NCBI GenBank assembly: GCA_950106755.1
Contig: OX467082.1
Coordinates: forward strand, 7,750,001-7,814,000
Length of the DNA stretch: 64,000 nt
Reading direction: 5' to 3'
Source of the DNA: Climacium dendroides
Taxonomy: Eukaryota; Streptophyta; Bryopsida; Hypnales; Climaciaceae
A model generated the notes under the pieces. The model saw only the letters and a list, made by a program, of their open reading frames with translations, was not told the origin of the DNA and did not search any database. Below are positions 35,201-45,170 of this stretch, piece after piece. Within the stretch, counting starts at the first letter, position 1. Each line of letters opens with the position of its first letter. The position numbers and the translations under genes are program-made.

Positions 35201-35835
35201 AGGGTCCCCCATACAAACCGGTTCTACCGCCATTTTCTTTCCATTCAGTACTTCCGTACGATGCACTTGGATTTCAAGAGGGATCTGAATTGATTCCACA
35301 GCATCCTCTAATGCTTTCTTTTTTTCACTTACTTCAGGAAGTTGCGCCTTCGGAAAAAACATATCAGGGATATGTTTCTGACGTCTGCCAATCACAAGTG
35401 GCAATGTTGCTATCGTAGGATACGTACTCCAATCCACTTGATGGCCCAGTATGAGTTCACGTAAACTATGCCTACCAAGCTGTAGTTAATTTTGCCCTTG
35501 CTCATAGCCTTCTCCGGAAATAAGGTCTTCCACACTTCCATCGAACGGTGCACAAAATGATCATTGAGGCAATTCAATGGTTTAAAACAATATTCACGAG
35601 TGTGAAGAGGGTGACACTCTCGAGGCCACAACTTCCCAATGTGATACATTTTCACGTATTTGCGGCACAATTTAGAGGCACAATTTAGAGGTCCAATACT
35701 CCACATCCTCTTTTTCCAAACCCGTCTCAGCCTTGATGCTGACGTCATTCAAAATGTCAAACCGTAGCTCATGACCAACGCCCTTCGGCTTTGACTTCTT
35801 CTTGCCTTCAGTTGCAGCACTACTTGCCCCCGCCA
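32201..35835 (-). pseudogene. Broken gene with RING-H2 finger and long coiled-coil region
   Basis: The start is ATG 35835. The N-terminal module (CRKYVKMYHIGKLWP near 35660) is shared with the gene at 39109. A 13-bp tandem duplication (35666-35691) shifts the frame inside this module, and another one-base shift is needed near 35440-35455. From 35437 to 32201 one frame is open except for TAG at 33776-33778 and TAG at 33209-33211. The long middle is predicted coiled coil. Around 33150-33260 a RING-H2 finger is clear: CSLC, then CRHTFHVFC, then CPEC. The second TAG lies between the first and second halves of this finger. RING-H2 proteins are usually E3 ubiquitin ligases. A Lys/Glu-rich C-terminus follows. 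It is probably a repeat-family gene rather than a conserved host gene. Confidence 0.6.
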
Positions 35836-36004
35836 TGACTACTTGATTGTCGAGTATTCACTTGCAATTTTAGAATGGAAATTTCCAATATATAATCCCC
35901 GTTCTCTTAAAATATATAATGTGCTTCACTGTCTCCAAACGTATGTAAATAACCAAGGACCAAAATCCAATGTAGTATGATCAAAATATGACCTCCACTC
36001 TTCA

Positions 36005-36013
36005 CCATATAGG
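36005..36013 (-). promoter_or_regulatory. TATA-like box of the RING-H2 gene
   Basis: On the minus strand this reads CCTATATGG, about 170 bp upstream of ATG 35835 and downstream of the GC island at 36100. Confidence 0.35.
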
Positions 36014-36099
36014 AGCAACTAGCGCGTGAAGCAATAGTAGCACATCTGACGTGGCAGTGATTCCCAAATGGAAGAGTGAAAGTGAAGAGATGTGTGTTG

Positions 36100-36460
36100 G
36101 CCGTCCGCCAATATACCCGTCCGCTCCCAGACCTAAAAGAGGCCCGAGACCGAACCTATCCCGGACCACGCGGACGTGGCCCGAGCCGGCGGACGGGCGG
36201 ACGGAGCTGCCCCGTCCGCCGCCGAAGCGGACGGCCAGCCCGGCCATCCAGGTCCACCCGGCGGACGGGTGGACGAAGCTGCCCCGTCCGCCGACCAAGC
36301 GGACGGTTGGCCCGGTCCCGGTCCGCCCGGCGGACGCACGGACGGAGCTGCCCCGTCCACCGACGAAGCGGCCGGCGGCCGGGCAGACAAAGCTACCCCG
36401 TCCGCCGACCAAGCGGACGACCCGACTGTGTCCGACCGTCCCGTCCGCCCCATCCCCCTA
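36100..36460. promoter_or_regulatory. CGGAC/GTCCG-rich GC island upstream of the RING-H2 gene
   Basis: About 360 bp of repeats such as GCCCCGTCCGCCGACCAAGC and CGGACGG. Several frames are open on both strands, which is a composition artefact. The island begins 265 bp upstream of the start codon. Confidence 0.65.
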
Positions 36461-37294
36461 GCCCGTCGCCTATTATTTCGAGGCATCCAAATTTTTGACA
36501 ATTTGGCATGAAGCCTAAGATTCTTCTCGTCCGCCTTTACTTACTGTCATTTTTTGGGGGTCAATTAAAGTTTCAGCATCCTATGCTTTTCTTATTAACC
36601 CAAAAAATAAGAAATAGACAAGTTATAATCAGATTTTAAATAATCATTTAGAGTTCTTTGAAGTTTACACTGAGACCCTAAACCCTAGAACCCTAGAACC
36701 CTCAACTCTTAGTCTCTTACATTTCAAATTATGCCATTGTTTTGAGCAAATTGTAAATTTGTAATATTCATTTGAAATTGTATGCATACAAATTTTAACT
36801 AGATATAAAGGATATTATTTTTTGATTTATTTTTTCATCATGTAGGATATTTCGAAGGGAAAGAAAAAAACAAAAACATGATCAATATTAGTGATGAAGT
36901 GAAACGTTATAATTCCCAATTGACCAAATTGAGATGGTGCTACAATCACAACAATTACTTCAAGGGGTTTGGTTTTGGTTCTAGTTTTGAACGTCATGGA
37001 CAATTTCCATTGACTTCAAGGTGTTTTGTACATATGGACTTATAGAGAAGCCAAAAATGTATATAACTTATGCATGTCACACACTGCAACGCCATGTTTG
37101 TACTGTATTTTGTAATGCCCTTTTTTGATTAGGATTGTTTTAAAAGTAAGGATATACAAAGAGTGTAAGACTTTACAACATTTCTGAAATTAGTAGAACT
37201 GTAAAATCCTTACTCATTGTGAAAAGTATTATAATCTTCTAATCCATAAAAGATATATTTTTGTGTTTTTTGTTTTTGTTTTCATTTTTTTTTG

Positions 37295-37368
<74 letters not shown>

Positions 37369-38640
37369 TTTATTTTATTTTCTTGGAGAATTTGCAACGT
37401 GAAGCAATAAAAAAAATTTAGTTTCTATTTGTATGATGTATAAGTTCTTCTTTTATCTAAGCCTGGGTTTATACTGTGCCTAAGGCTGGATGAAAGTCCG
37501 GCCGGATTTGCCTTCGATCCATTCTTCAATCCGGCCCCAATTTTTTCCATCCGGCCCTACTTAACCTAAAGTCTAAACCCCTTGGGCCGGATTTTCAATT
37601 CATGTGCTCTTCAATTTTATCAAGGCTCAATTAAAAAACGTCAATAAAAATATGCATGTTTATCTTTTATTTCTTTTTTAATTAAAAACAAAGATTTTTT
37701 TCTTTTGTTTCATTTTTCTTTTTGTTTCTATACATTTTATTTCTAAAATACAAAAAGAAGCTTATTTATTGATTACTTAAAAATAAAATAAAAATTTAAT
37801 ATTTTGGTTTTCTTCTTATATAGAATATGCATTTGTAATCAACATGTTTAATGCTAAAACATAGGTACTTTATTGTAGTCACTTAGATGATTTTCCTTTA
37901 AAATTAAATTAAGTAAATCCATAAGGGAGTTGCTCTAAGAACACCCGTGCTCTAAGAGTGATCATGACGGAGAGGTACATTTTGCTTTAGTGAATGTACT
38001 AGCACATTTTAGGACATGGTCACTTTTAATGACCGTTGCCTTTCAACTTATTCGCCCTCCATAACTAATTACAGAATGATTTAAAAAATATGAAGGAAAT
38101 CAAGTCACCAAAAAAATATGAGGATGAAGGGCCTAACGTGCATTTCAAAATCTACTCTACAATTTTTTAAATGAATCTTTAATGTGGTTTTTCTCCAAGA
38201 GTTAGTATATTTGAGGCTCATTTTCAAAAGCCCTCAACACTATGAAAGTCAAGTTTGTGATGGAAACTCTTGTACAAAATCTTGAATAAGAAAATCATAA
38301 TCAATCATTTTGAAAATTGGATTTTTGATGCTAAAGTTAGATTTAAAATAAACTTATATATATATAAACTACTAAGAATAGCAACTTGGTTAAGTATTAT
38401 TAGACTTAGAATCTCTATTCTCATAGATAATTTTCTTTCTTATTTAGTATTTAGGACGCTTTAATTCATTTAATTAAGATTTGTTATGAGATTTCAATTT
38501 GTTTTCATCAATTTTTTTTGAGATTTCAACTTATGTCCTGTTATAAATTCTGAAAATTTTACTACATGCCATATTTATTTTATTTTTTAATTAATTTTTA
38601 ACGAATCTGACTCGAGCATGATGAACTTTAATGTGTATAA
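36461..38640. other. AT-rich spacer with (AT)n microsatellite
   Basis: No gene seen. An (AT)n tract of about 70 bp spans 37296-37368. CCGGCC/ATCCGGCCC motifs cluster at 37497-37600, and a few CCCTAGAA/CCCTAAA units occur near 36672-36710. Confidence 0.7.
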
Positions 38641-38643
38641 GAA

Positions 38644-38870
38644 CGGCCCGTTCGTCGTCCGCTCATCCGCCGTCCACCTGTCCGCCTGTCCGCTGTCCGT
38701 CCTCCCGTCCGCTATCTGTCCGACAGTCCGCCGCCCGCTGTCCGTCCGCGGGCTCCGTCCGATGCAGTCGTCCGCAGTCCGTCGAGGCCGTGCGATTGGA
38801 CGCGCCGGGGCATATTGCCCGTCCGATCTGGCGGTCCGCCCGTCCGCCCGTCGGATTTGGGCAGTGATGT
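38644..38870. promoter_or_regulatory. CGGAC/GTCCG-rich GC island upstream of the 39109 gene
   Basis: Runs of GTCCGTCC, GTCCGCCC and CGTCCGC, ending about 15 bp before a TATAAAG box. No convincing coding frame. Confidence 0.65.
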
Positions 38871-38886
38871 CAGCATCGGTGGACAG

Positions 38887-38893
38887 TATAAAG
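38887..38893 (+). promoter_or_regulatory. TATA box of the 39109 gene
   Basis: TATAAAG lies directly after the GC island, 216 bp before the ATG, a good core-promoter position for a 5' leader of about 190 bases. Confidence 0.55.
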
Positions 38894-39108
38894 AGGGGCG
38901 CGGATGGCCCATTCCGCGCAGTTGTTTCCCTTGCGGAGTGGGCACATCCAGCGCCAATTGGTATCTGTGAGTCCCTTCCGACTTGGAGCGTGAACAACTG
39001 TGAATGAATTAACTTAATTTTTTGTAATCTCTTCATCACCTTCTCAATTATAGAAATTGTAAACTTCTCACTCAAACATTGCATTCGGTGCGGAAAAGAA
39101 GGATTACC

Positions 39109-40213
39109 ATGGCTCCAAAAGGATTTGCCAATCCGCTGAAGAAGAGTACAAAGGGAAAATCACAAGACATGGATTGGGACGCCTACTTCAACCACTTCTG
39201 TGTGGCTGAAGAGGGATGGCAATACGAGCCCAAAGCAGTATGGACTTGCACAACGTGCCGAGAGTATGTGAAAATGTCACACATTGCGAAACTCTGGCCA
39301 GCAGATAACACGGTTGTATTAGAGAGACAAGTGAGACGATGGGAAGGTCCCATGAACACTTGCAAGAGTGAACATTTCAAGCAGAGATACGAGGAGATTT
39401 GGGCATCTTGTGGTCTAGGTGCTTCCAAACCAAATATCATGAACTATTCCACCATGGCAATGATTTGGGCGGAGATTGTACTCCAGAAAGATGTGGATTG
39501 GCGTACGGTGCCTGCAAAGGACAAGAAGACCAAATTGAGCTGTGACAAAGCGGTGATAGACACCAATTGGGTTGGCCCAAGCGATTGCATGCCGGAGTGG
39601 TCTAATCGGGGTCAATTTGGATTTCCTCCGGAACCATTGCCAGATGCAGAGGACAATGATGATGATGACGAAAAAGACTTACCACCTCCACCTCCACTTC
39701 CACAAAGGCACGTATGTCGAGAAGAGCGAAGACTTGGACTTCCAAAATCAATTGCGAGAGGCAACAAGAAATAGTATTTTGGATCAAGGTCGCCCGCGTC
39801 AACAACGGTCACCACCTCGTCATGATCGTGATGTGCGTTGCCCGCAATATGGAGGAGGAAGTTTGCATTTTAGCCCTGGCCCCCACGATGACTTCCAAAA
39901 CATACGAGGAAGCCATGGAAGCACAAGGTTCACGGACTACGGTGGATCTCAATATGGTGGGTCGCAATTCTATCCGGGGACGGGAGGGCCGGACTCATAT
40001 GGGCCTCGTGGAAGCTCATACTACACCGGCTCAAGTGAACGAGGGACAAGAGGGGCCGAGGCAAATGCATCACCTCCTCCACCTCCACCATTTGGGGGTC
40101 CATACTTCTCCGATTACGGACAAGGAGGAGGGTCTGGCGGATATGGGCAATGTGGTGGCTTTGGTCCCACACCCAAAGGTCGAAATGACGATAGTAGTTC
40201 GGATTCAGAATAG
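39109..40213 (+). CDS. Unknown protein sharing the N-terminal module of the RING-H2 gene; Gly/Tyr-rich tail in a shifted frame
   Basis: The preferred start is ATG 39109 in a strong ACCATGG context, not the track start at 39079. The first 150 residues carry CTTCREYVKMSHIAKLWP and, later, NYSTMAMIWAEI and DVDWRTVP, which align with CRKYVKMYHIGKLWP, NYSLVGIVY and VDWSTYP of the gene at 32201-35835. A Cys pair (CTTC) could bind metal. An acidic run and a poly-Pro stretch follow. The frame stops at 39774, but a second frame from about 39710 to 40213 encodes a low-complexity Gly/Tyr/Ser/Pro tail ending in an acidic SSSDSE. A one-base shift near 39705-39715 probably separates two parts of one protein. 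Function unknown. Confidence 0.5.
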
Positions 40214-41050
40214 AGTATAATGTAGTTTAACTATTTAAGGGTAGAGTAGAAGATGTCTTTTGACTTATTCGGAGGTTATGGATTTACTATTATTGTTTAA
40301 ATGTATTTTGGTGACCACTTTTGTGACCATTAGTGGTCAATGATGTCACTATTTAAAACTTTGAACATGCACATCTATTGAACATGTTTAGTTGTAGTAT
40401 CAAAAATCTCTTCTTGGAAATGCTTGACACTGTTTTTTCTTTTTTAGATTTAGTGCAAGGGTACCGAATGCAATGTTGACTTTCTGTATTCTTTACCTGC
40501 TCTTGGAAGTTGGAAATGAGATTGAAATGCAATTAGTTCTGGAAAATAAATTAGAATCCAAATTCATTTGGAAGAATTGTATAATAGTATTGTAGATTTT
40601 GATTAGCCCTAATGTAATTGAGCTTATACACATTAAGCCTTCCAATTTTTTGTGTCACGAAGTTCAATGGTTTGACTTGCAAGAAATATTTGAACTCTTT
40701 TTTGCAATTTGAACACCCTCATAGGTAAACATTATAATTTTTAACTCCATAAGGGATATTGTTGTGCTTTCTTTTTTTCCATAATGTCTAGCATGTCTAG
40801 TTTGAATTTGTACGGTTAAAAACTCGAAATTCCAAGAAAATGATAAATGTAATGAAAATATTGACATTTCTTTAGAAGTAAAAATTTCAAGAAATTGAAG
40901 AAAGTTGAGAAGAAGCCTTGGGTCTATTTTTTTAATTATTAGGCATTGAAATGCTCAAATGCCCAATTCCTCCCAAACAAGAAGACCTACATGAAGCTTA
41001 TTGAATGAAAAGGGGGAAAAATCACCCTAAAAATGAGACAGTAGAAATGA
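40214..41050. other. AT-rich spacer
   Basis: No gene or clear repeat recognised. Confidence 0.6.
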
Positions 41051-41385
41051 AGCGGACGATCTAAAAATCGCCCCCTCTGGACCGTCCGATCACGCAGACT
41101 ATCCGTCCGCCCGATCGGACGGCCTCTGTTCGACCGTGCGGACCGGACGAGGCGTCCGCCAACCCTAAACCGTCCGCTCGGACGGCCAAGAAGAGGCGGA
41201 CAGCCTCTGTTCAACCGTGCAGACTAGACAAGGCGGCCGCCAACCCTAGACCGTTCGATCGGATGGCCAGGAAGAGGCGAACGGCCAGTCCGTCCGCCCG
41301 ATCGGACGGCCTCCGTCCGCTGTAGGACTGGAATGAGGCCGTCCGCCTCATATAAGACAAGCGGACGGACCGTCCGCTCTCACTT
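41051..41385. promoter_or_regulatory. CGGAC/GTCCG-rich GC island upstream of the kinase-like gene
   Basis: Contains repeated CGGACGGCC and CGTCCGC units and an internal near-palindrome, GCGGACGGACCGTCCGC, at 41361-41377. A two-fold repeat of about 110 bp with CGGCC and AACCCTA(A/G)ACCGT is visible. Confidence 0.65.
41351..41356 (+). promoter_or_regulatory. TATA-like box of the kinase-like gene
   Basis: CATATAAGAC near the end of the GC island, 190 bp before the ATG. Confidence 0.45.
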
Positions 41386-41540
41386 TTGCCTTCCCCCTTG
41401 CATGCAAGAGAGAGCGGAGAGCTGATGGTTTGACCTCCAATGGCTCCTTTCTTTGGGTGGGTAAGAGTCTAATATTTGGGGTAACTCTTGCCAATTTTTT
41501 TATAAAACTTTGACGTTCATCATTCTACCGGGTTATCAAC

Positions 41541-43028
41541 ATGCCGAGGGCGAAGAAGGCTTCCAAGGAGTCGAAGGGAAAAGAAGAAGCCCCCTCTATT
41601 CAGTGGACAAGGGAGAATCCCTCGGAGAGTTGCAAAGCATTCTTAATCGAATTGATTGTGAAGTTTTATGAGACAGAGACTACAGTGTCTCTTGACACTA
41701 AATATGTGCGATATGAAGAGGACTGCATCGATAAATTCTTCGTGGATATGAGGCAGAGGATGTTGAACGCCTTGCACGTACCGCAGTGGATTGATGAAAC
41801 GGAGAAGAAGAATTTCCCCAAATTTCTTGACAGCAAGGTGCATGATGCATTATGGAATGCTTCGGTCATTTTGAATAAATATTGGAGGAAGAAACGCGAA
41901 AATGATGAAGCCTTCGAGCATGTCATTATGAAAGCGGATTTATTCACCAAAAGGTGCCAACCATTTAAGAGGAGGCAGAATAGAGCAGGGTCAATTGGTT
42001 GGTGGACGAGCAAGCCTGGAATGGACCAAGCACAAAATGCACGTCGCCTTCTAATAGCCCTTCTGGAAACGGCCACGGTGATTCCCGTAAATAACAAAAT
42101 CTTGCGGGGTGGCTATGCTACAATTCGGAGAGTGCGAATAGAAGGATGTGGGGAGATTCATCCATCATGGGAGTTTGCAGCAAAGATGTCTCTCCAAGAA
42201 GGTGAACGACCTGCTTTTGCAAAGATGGAACACAATACTGAGACTATGGCAATAAGGATTCCGCATGCTGGAGTGATACGTTTTTTTGCAGTGCATTCCA
42301 AAAAGAATGAAGGATACTCATTCTGGTGGAACGGCGGTACATTGCGTGAAATGATGCGTCGGGATGACGACTATCCAGACAATATAGCCCTTCGAGTGCT
42401 GTATGAGCCGCGTATAACAGAAGAAGAAATCATTGCTGCTAAAAATCTGAAGCGATTTAGAGCCAAACGCGTGGAGCTTGCATGGGCATTACTACACATC
42501 ATGATTGCGGTACACACCGCTGGACATCTCCACAACGACATTTCTCCGGACAACATCATGTTTCATTTTCCTGAAGATGAGTCCCGAGTTTACATTGGAG
42601 TTTGTGATTGGGGGATGACTACAGTGTTGAGCGAGCCTATGAAGTCGTTGTATACATTCACATCAACAGCTGAAAAGGACGAAGCTATAAAGAGGAGGTG
42701 GTGGGTGGATCCCAGTATTACTTATGTACACGGAAGAGATGCGGATGTGCAAAACATCCCTTCTCTTTCCATGCTATCCGAGCAATATGCTATTGCTAAA
42801 TTAGTTGAACGGATCAGTAGGCAGTGCATGTCGGAGGCGTATCACAAATTGCAGCGTGAATCAAGTAGCTCACATGTCAAGTACCTCCATCCACAATTTG
42901 CACAGGTGTTTGATACTTACTTGAAGCGCGTTCAGAACAAAGAGAGTACTTTGGCACAAGTCATCTTCCGTTTTAGTACTTCATTCAACTGGCCTGTTCC
43001 AGATGAACACTTCCGTGGTTCATATTGA
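41541..43028 (+). CDS. Protein-kinase-like protein with HND and DWG motifs
   Basis: An uninterrupted 495-codon frame, the cleanest gene in the window. About 180 residues of unknown helical sequence, with a basic start, precede a kinase fold. The fold has a glycine-loop-like segment RGGYATIRRV (about residue 189), the probable VAIK-type Lys in EFAAKMS (about 213), a catalytic loop HNDISPDNIM (about 331) with Asp and Asn kept but Lys replaced by Ser, and DWG in place of DFG (about 356). The phosphate-transfer residues are therefore present, so it may be active. The Ser-type loop resembles atypical families such as fungal FunK1, but kinship is not shown. It lies alone, with a GC island and TATA-like box upstream. 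Substrate and role are unknown; a cargo gene of a mobile element is possible. Confidence 0.7.
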   Translation: MPRAKKASKESKGKEEAPSIQWTRENPSESCKAFLIELIVKFYETETTVSLDTKYVRYEEDCIDKFFVDMRQRMLNALHVPQWIDETEKKNFPKFLDSKVHDALWNASVILNKYWRKKRENDEAFEHVIMKADLFTKRCQPFKRRQNRAGSIGWWTSKPGMDQAQNARRLLIALLETATVIPVNNKILRGGYATIRRVRIEGCGEIHPSWEFAAKMSLQEGERPAFAKMEHNTETMAIRIPHAGVIRFFAVHSKKNEGYSFWWNGGTLREMMRRDDDYPDNIALRVLYEPRITEEEIIAAKNLKRFRAKRVELAWALLHIMIAVHTAGHLHNDISPDNIMFHFPEDESRVYIGVCDWGMTTVLSEPMKSLYTFTSTAEKDEAIKRRWWVDPSITYVHGRDADVQNIPSLSMLSEQYAIAKLVERISRQCMSEAYHKLQRESSSSHVKYLHPQFAQVFDTYLKRVQNKESTLAQVIFRFSTSFNWPVPDEHFRGSY

Positions 43029-44464
43029 AGTTCAAGAATAGTTCATATAAGTATATAGGCTGGTAGTATGCATAGATGCCAAGTAGTAATGTAGTATGTA
43101 TGCGAATTACATAGTTGCATAGCATATGTGCACCATTTTGATTTTTTAAGACCAATGAATGCCAATGTAGTTGGACTTTTATGTGCCTTTGTAATTGACG
43201 AGGATATTTTAATTGATAATGATTTTTAAAGTGTGTGAATTGTCCCTATCTTTTGTCATTGTTGGTTTGCAATTTTGCATAGAAAAGTCTAAAACCCTTC
43301 AATTACGGAAATTGTGATTTTTTAAGTTGGTATTTGCAAGATTGGGAAGTTTTTGTTTTAAATTGTATGGTCTTCCAATTCTTTAATTTGCCATGTATGG
43401 TTGAAGATATTCAATTGGACAATGTATTATGTATAATTGTAAATTGTCTTCAAGATTCTAGAAGCATGGTTTTTTGTTTGGTATTAATGGTGTGTTGTTA
43501 ATTTTTTGCATGCAACGAGTTTATCGGCTTCATTAACATGTTAAAAAAAAATAGTAATTACCCCCTAAATGCTTGAGGACCCAAAATATTGAATATGGTG
43601 TTTGCAAAACTTAGAAGTTCAGTAAAACCTAACTATTTTTCATCATTTTAGTGAGGTAATAATTTTGGGAAATTCTTTTTGAAGTCTACTTTTGGCTCTA
43701 GAATTGAGAAGTCCGATCTTGCAATTAAAGGACAATGATTTTTCTGAAAGAGATATTATGCAAGGATACCTTGTGCAATCTTGACTTTTCTTTTGTGTTA
43801 AGAGCTTTTGGAAATGAGCCTCAAATACAGTAGGTCTTGGAGGAAAATTCATATTAGAAATTCATATTAAAAAATTATAGAGTAAATTTTGCAAAGCTGT
43901 AAATTGATTGGGCAAGTTTGGCCCATTAACCTCATATTCTTTGGGTCCCCAACATTTTAGATTTGCCTTGCCAAAAAGGCTTCAACTTTTTTTTGTGATT
44001 TTAACAGCATCATTGTCAAATGTTATAATCTTTCACTGTACAAGTGATATTGTTGTGCTTTCTTTTCCTATGTAATCTCTAACAAGTCTAGTTTGAATTT
44101 GTATGGTTACAATTCTAAAAAAATTGATACATCTTACCAAAATGTGGGCTCTTTGTTCAATTTAGAGCAAATTAAAGGAAGTTTAAATTTGAAAATAAGG
44201 CTTCGGCATGTAGGGGTTACAACATCCTATGGTTATTTGGATGATTGAATTTGTTTGAACCATGAACCATTGTTTTCTTGGGCCAATTGAAGGCCCAAAT
44301 GCCTAAAAAAAAATGGACTGCACCAAATCTATAGGTTAAATTTGAAGAAAAATTGGATGATAATGCCAAATTGCTCGAATTAGAAAGAAAAAAAATTGGA
44401 TGAAATTGCGCACATCAAATGTAACTCATCTAAACCTACACCGAAGTTTACCCCATTTTCCGCC
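43029..44464. other. AT-rich spacer
   Basis: No gene seen. Some phrases recur from the spacer at 40.4-40.9 kb (for example CTAGTTTGAATTTGTA at 40797 and 44089, and ATATTGTTGTGCTTTCTTTT in both), so the two spacers are partly homologous. Confidence 0.55.
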
Positions 44465-44795
44465 AGATGCCCCGATCGGACGACCCCACACCAACCCGTC
44501 TGCCCCGTCCGCCTCCCGGTTCGCCCTCCCGTCTGCCTCCCCGTCCACCTCCCCGTCCACCTCCCCGTCCACCTCCCCGTCCGCCCTCCCCGTCCGCCCT
44601 CCCCGTCCGCCCTCCCCGTCCGCCCTGCCGTCCAGCTCCCTGTCCGCCCTCCCCATCCGCCCTCCCGTCCGGTTCCCCGTCCGCCGTCCTGTCCGCCCCG
44701 TCCGCCTCCCCGTCCGCTGGACGGTCAGAACGTCCTATGTTGGCGGACGTTCGGGAACCGGCAGACGTAGACGCTGGACGTCCGGACGGATGTCC
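44465..44795. repeat. CCGTCCGCC-rich GC island without a recognised gene
   Basis: Made of near-tandem CTCCCCGTCCAC and CTCCCCGTCCGC units of about 12 bp. It abuts a truncated CACTA-type MITE at 44807. No start codon of a good gene follows. Confidence 0.7.
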
Positions 44796-44806
44796 ATGTA
44801 ACCCTG

Positions 44807-44909
44807 CATAAAAACATGGGTTTGTTTTTTTGATGTCACCTTTGATGTCACCTAAAATCCAGTTTTTTTTATGTCAATCTGTCACCTAAAACAAGGTTTT
44901 CTTATAGTG
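44807..44909. mobile_element. Truncated CACTA-type MITE (right half)
   Basis: Matches the right half of the complete element at 46083-46310, including CATAAAAACATGGG, TGATGTCACCTTTGATGTCA and the terminal TTTTCTTATAGTG. The left half is missing and GC-island sequence is found instead. Confidence 0.75.
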
Positions 44910-45170
44910 TTGGATTGTGCATAGTGGCTGCCCTTTTGTAGTGGACACCACTCAAGTCCACTCCCTCCAGCTTTTTACGTCCATGATCAAATATGAGAAT
45001 GTGCTTGACCTTTATAAGCTCGCTTATGCACAATTCACCTTCCACTTTGATTATTTTAGGTTAATGCGACATTTAAACACAGTCTCGTCAGAAATCAATG
45101 TACATGTATTCTGGAACTAAATCTATGTCAAATCCTTCCGACTGAAAATCTACACTTCTGTTCACAACTC

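Noticed and set aside
28223..35835. Reassigned or readthrough TAG codons
   Set aside because: TGA and TAA interrupt other frames the same way, and TAG is also used as a normal terminal stop here (for example 4348 and 26696).
36002..36511. Proteins encoded in the GC islands (several overlapping open frames on both strands)
   Set aside because: All frames are open because stop codons are rare in CGGAC/GTCCG repeats; products are Pro/Arg/Gly low complexity.
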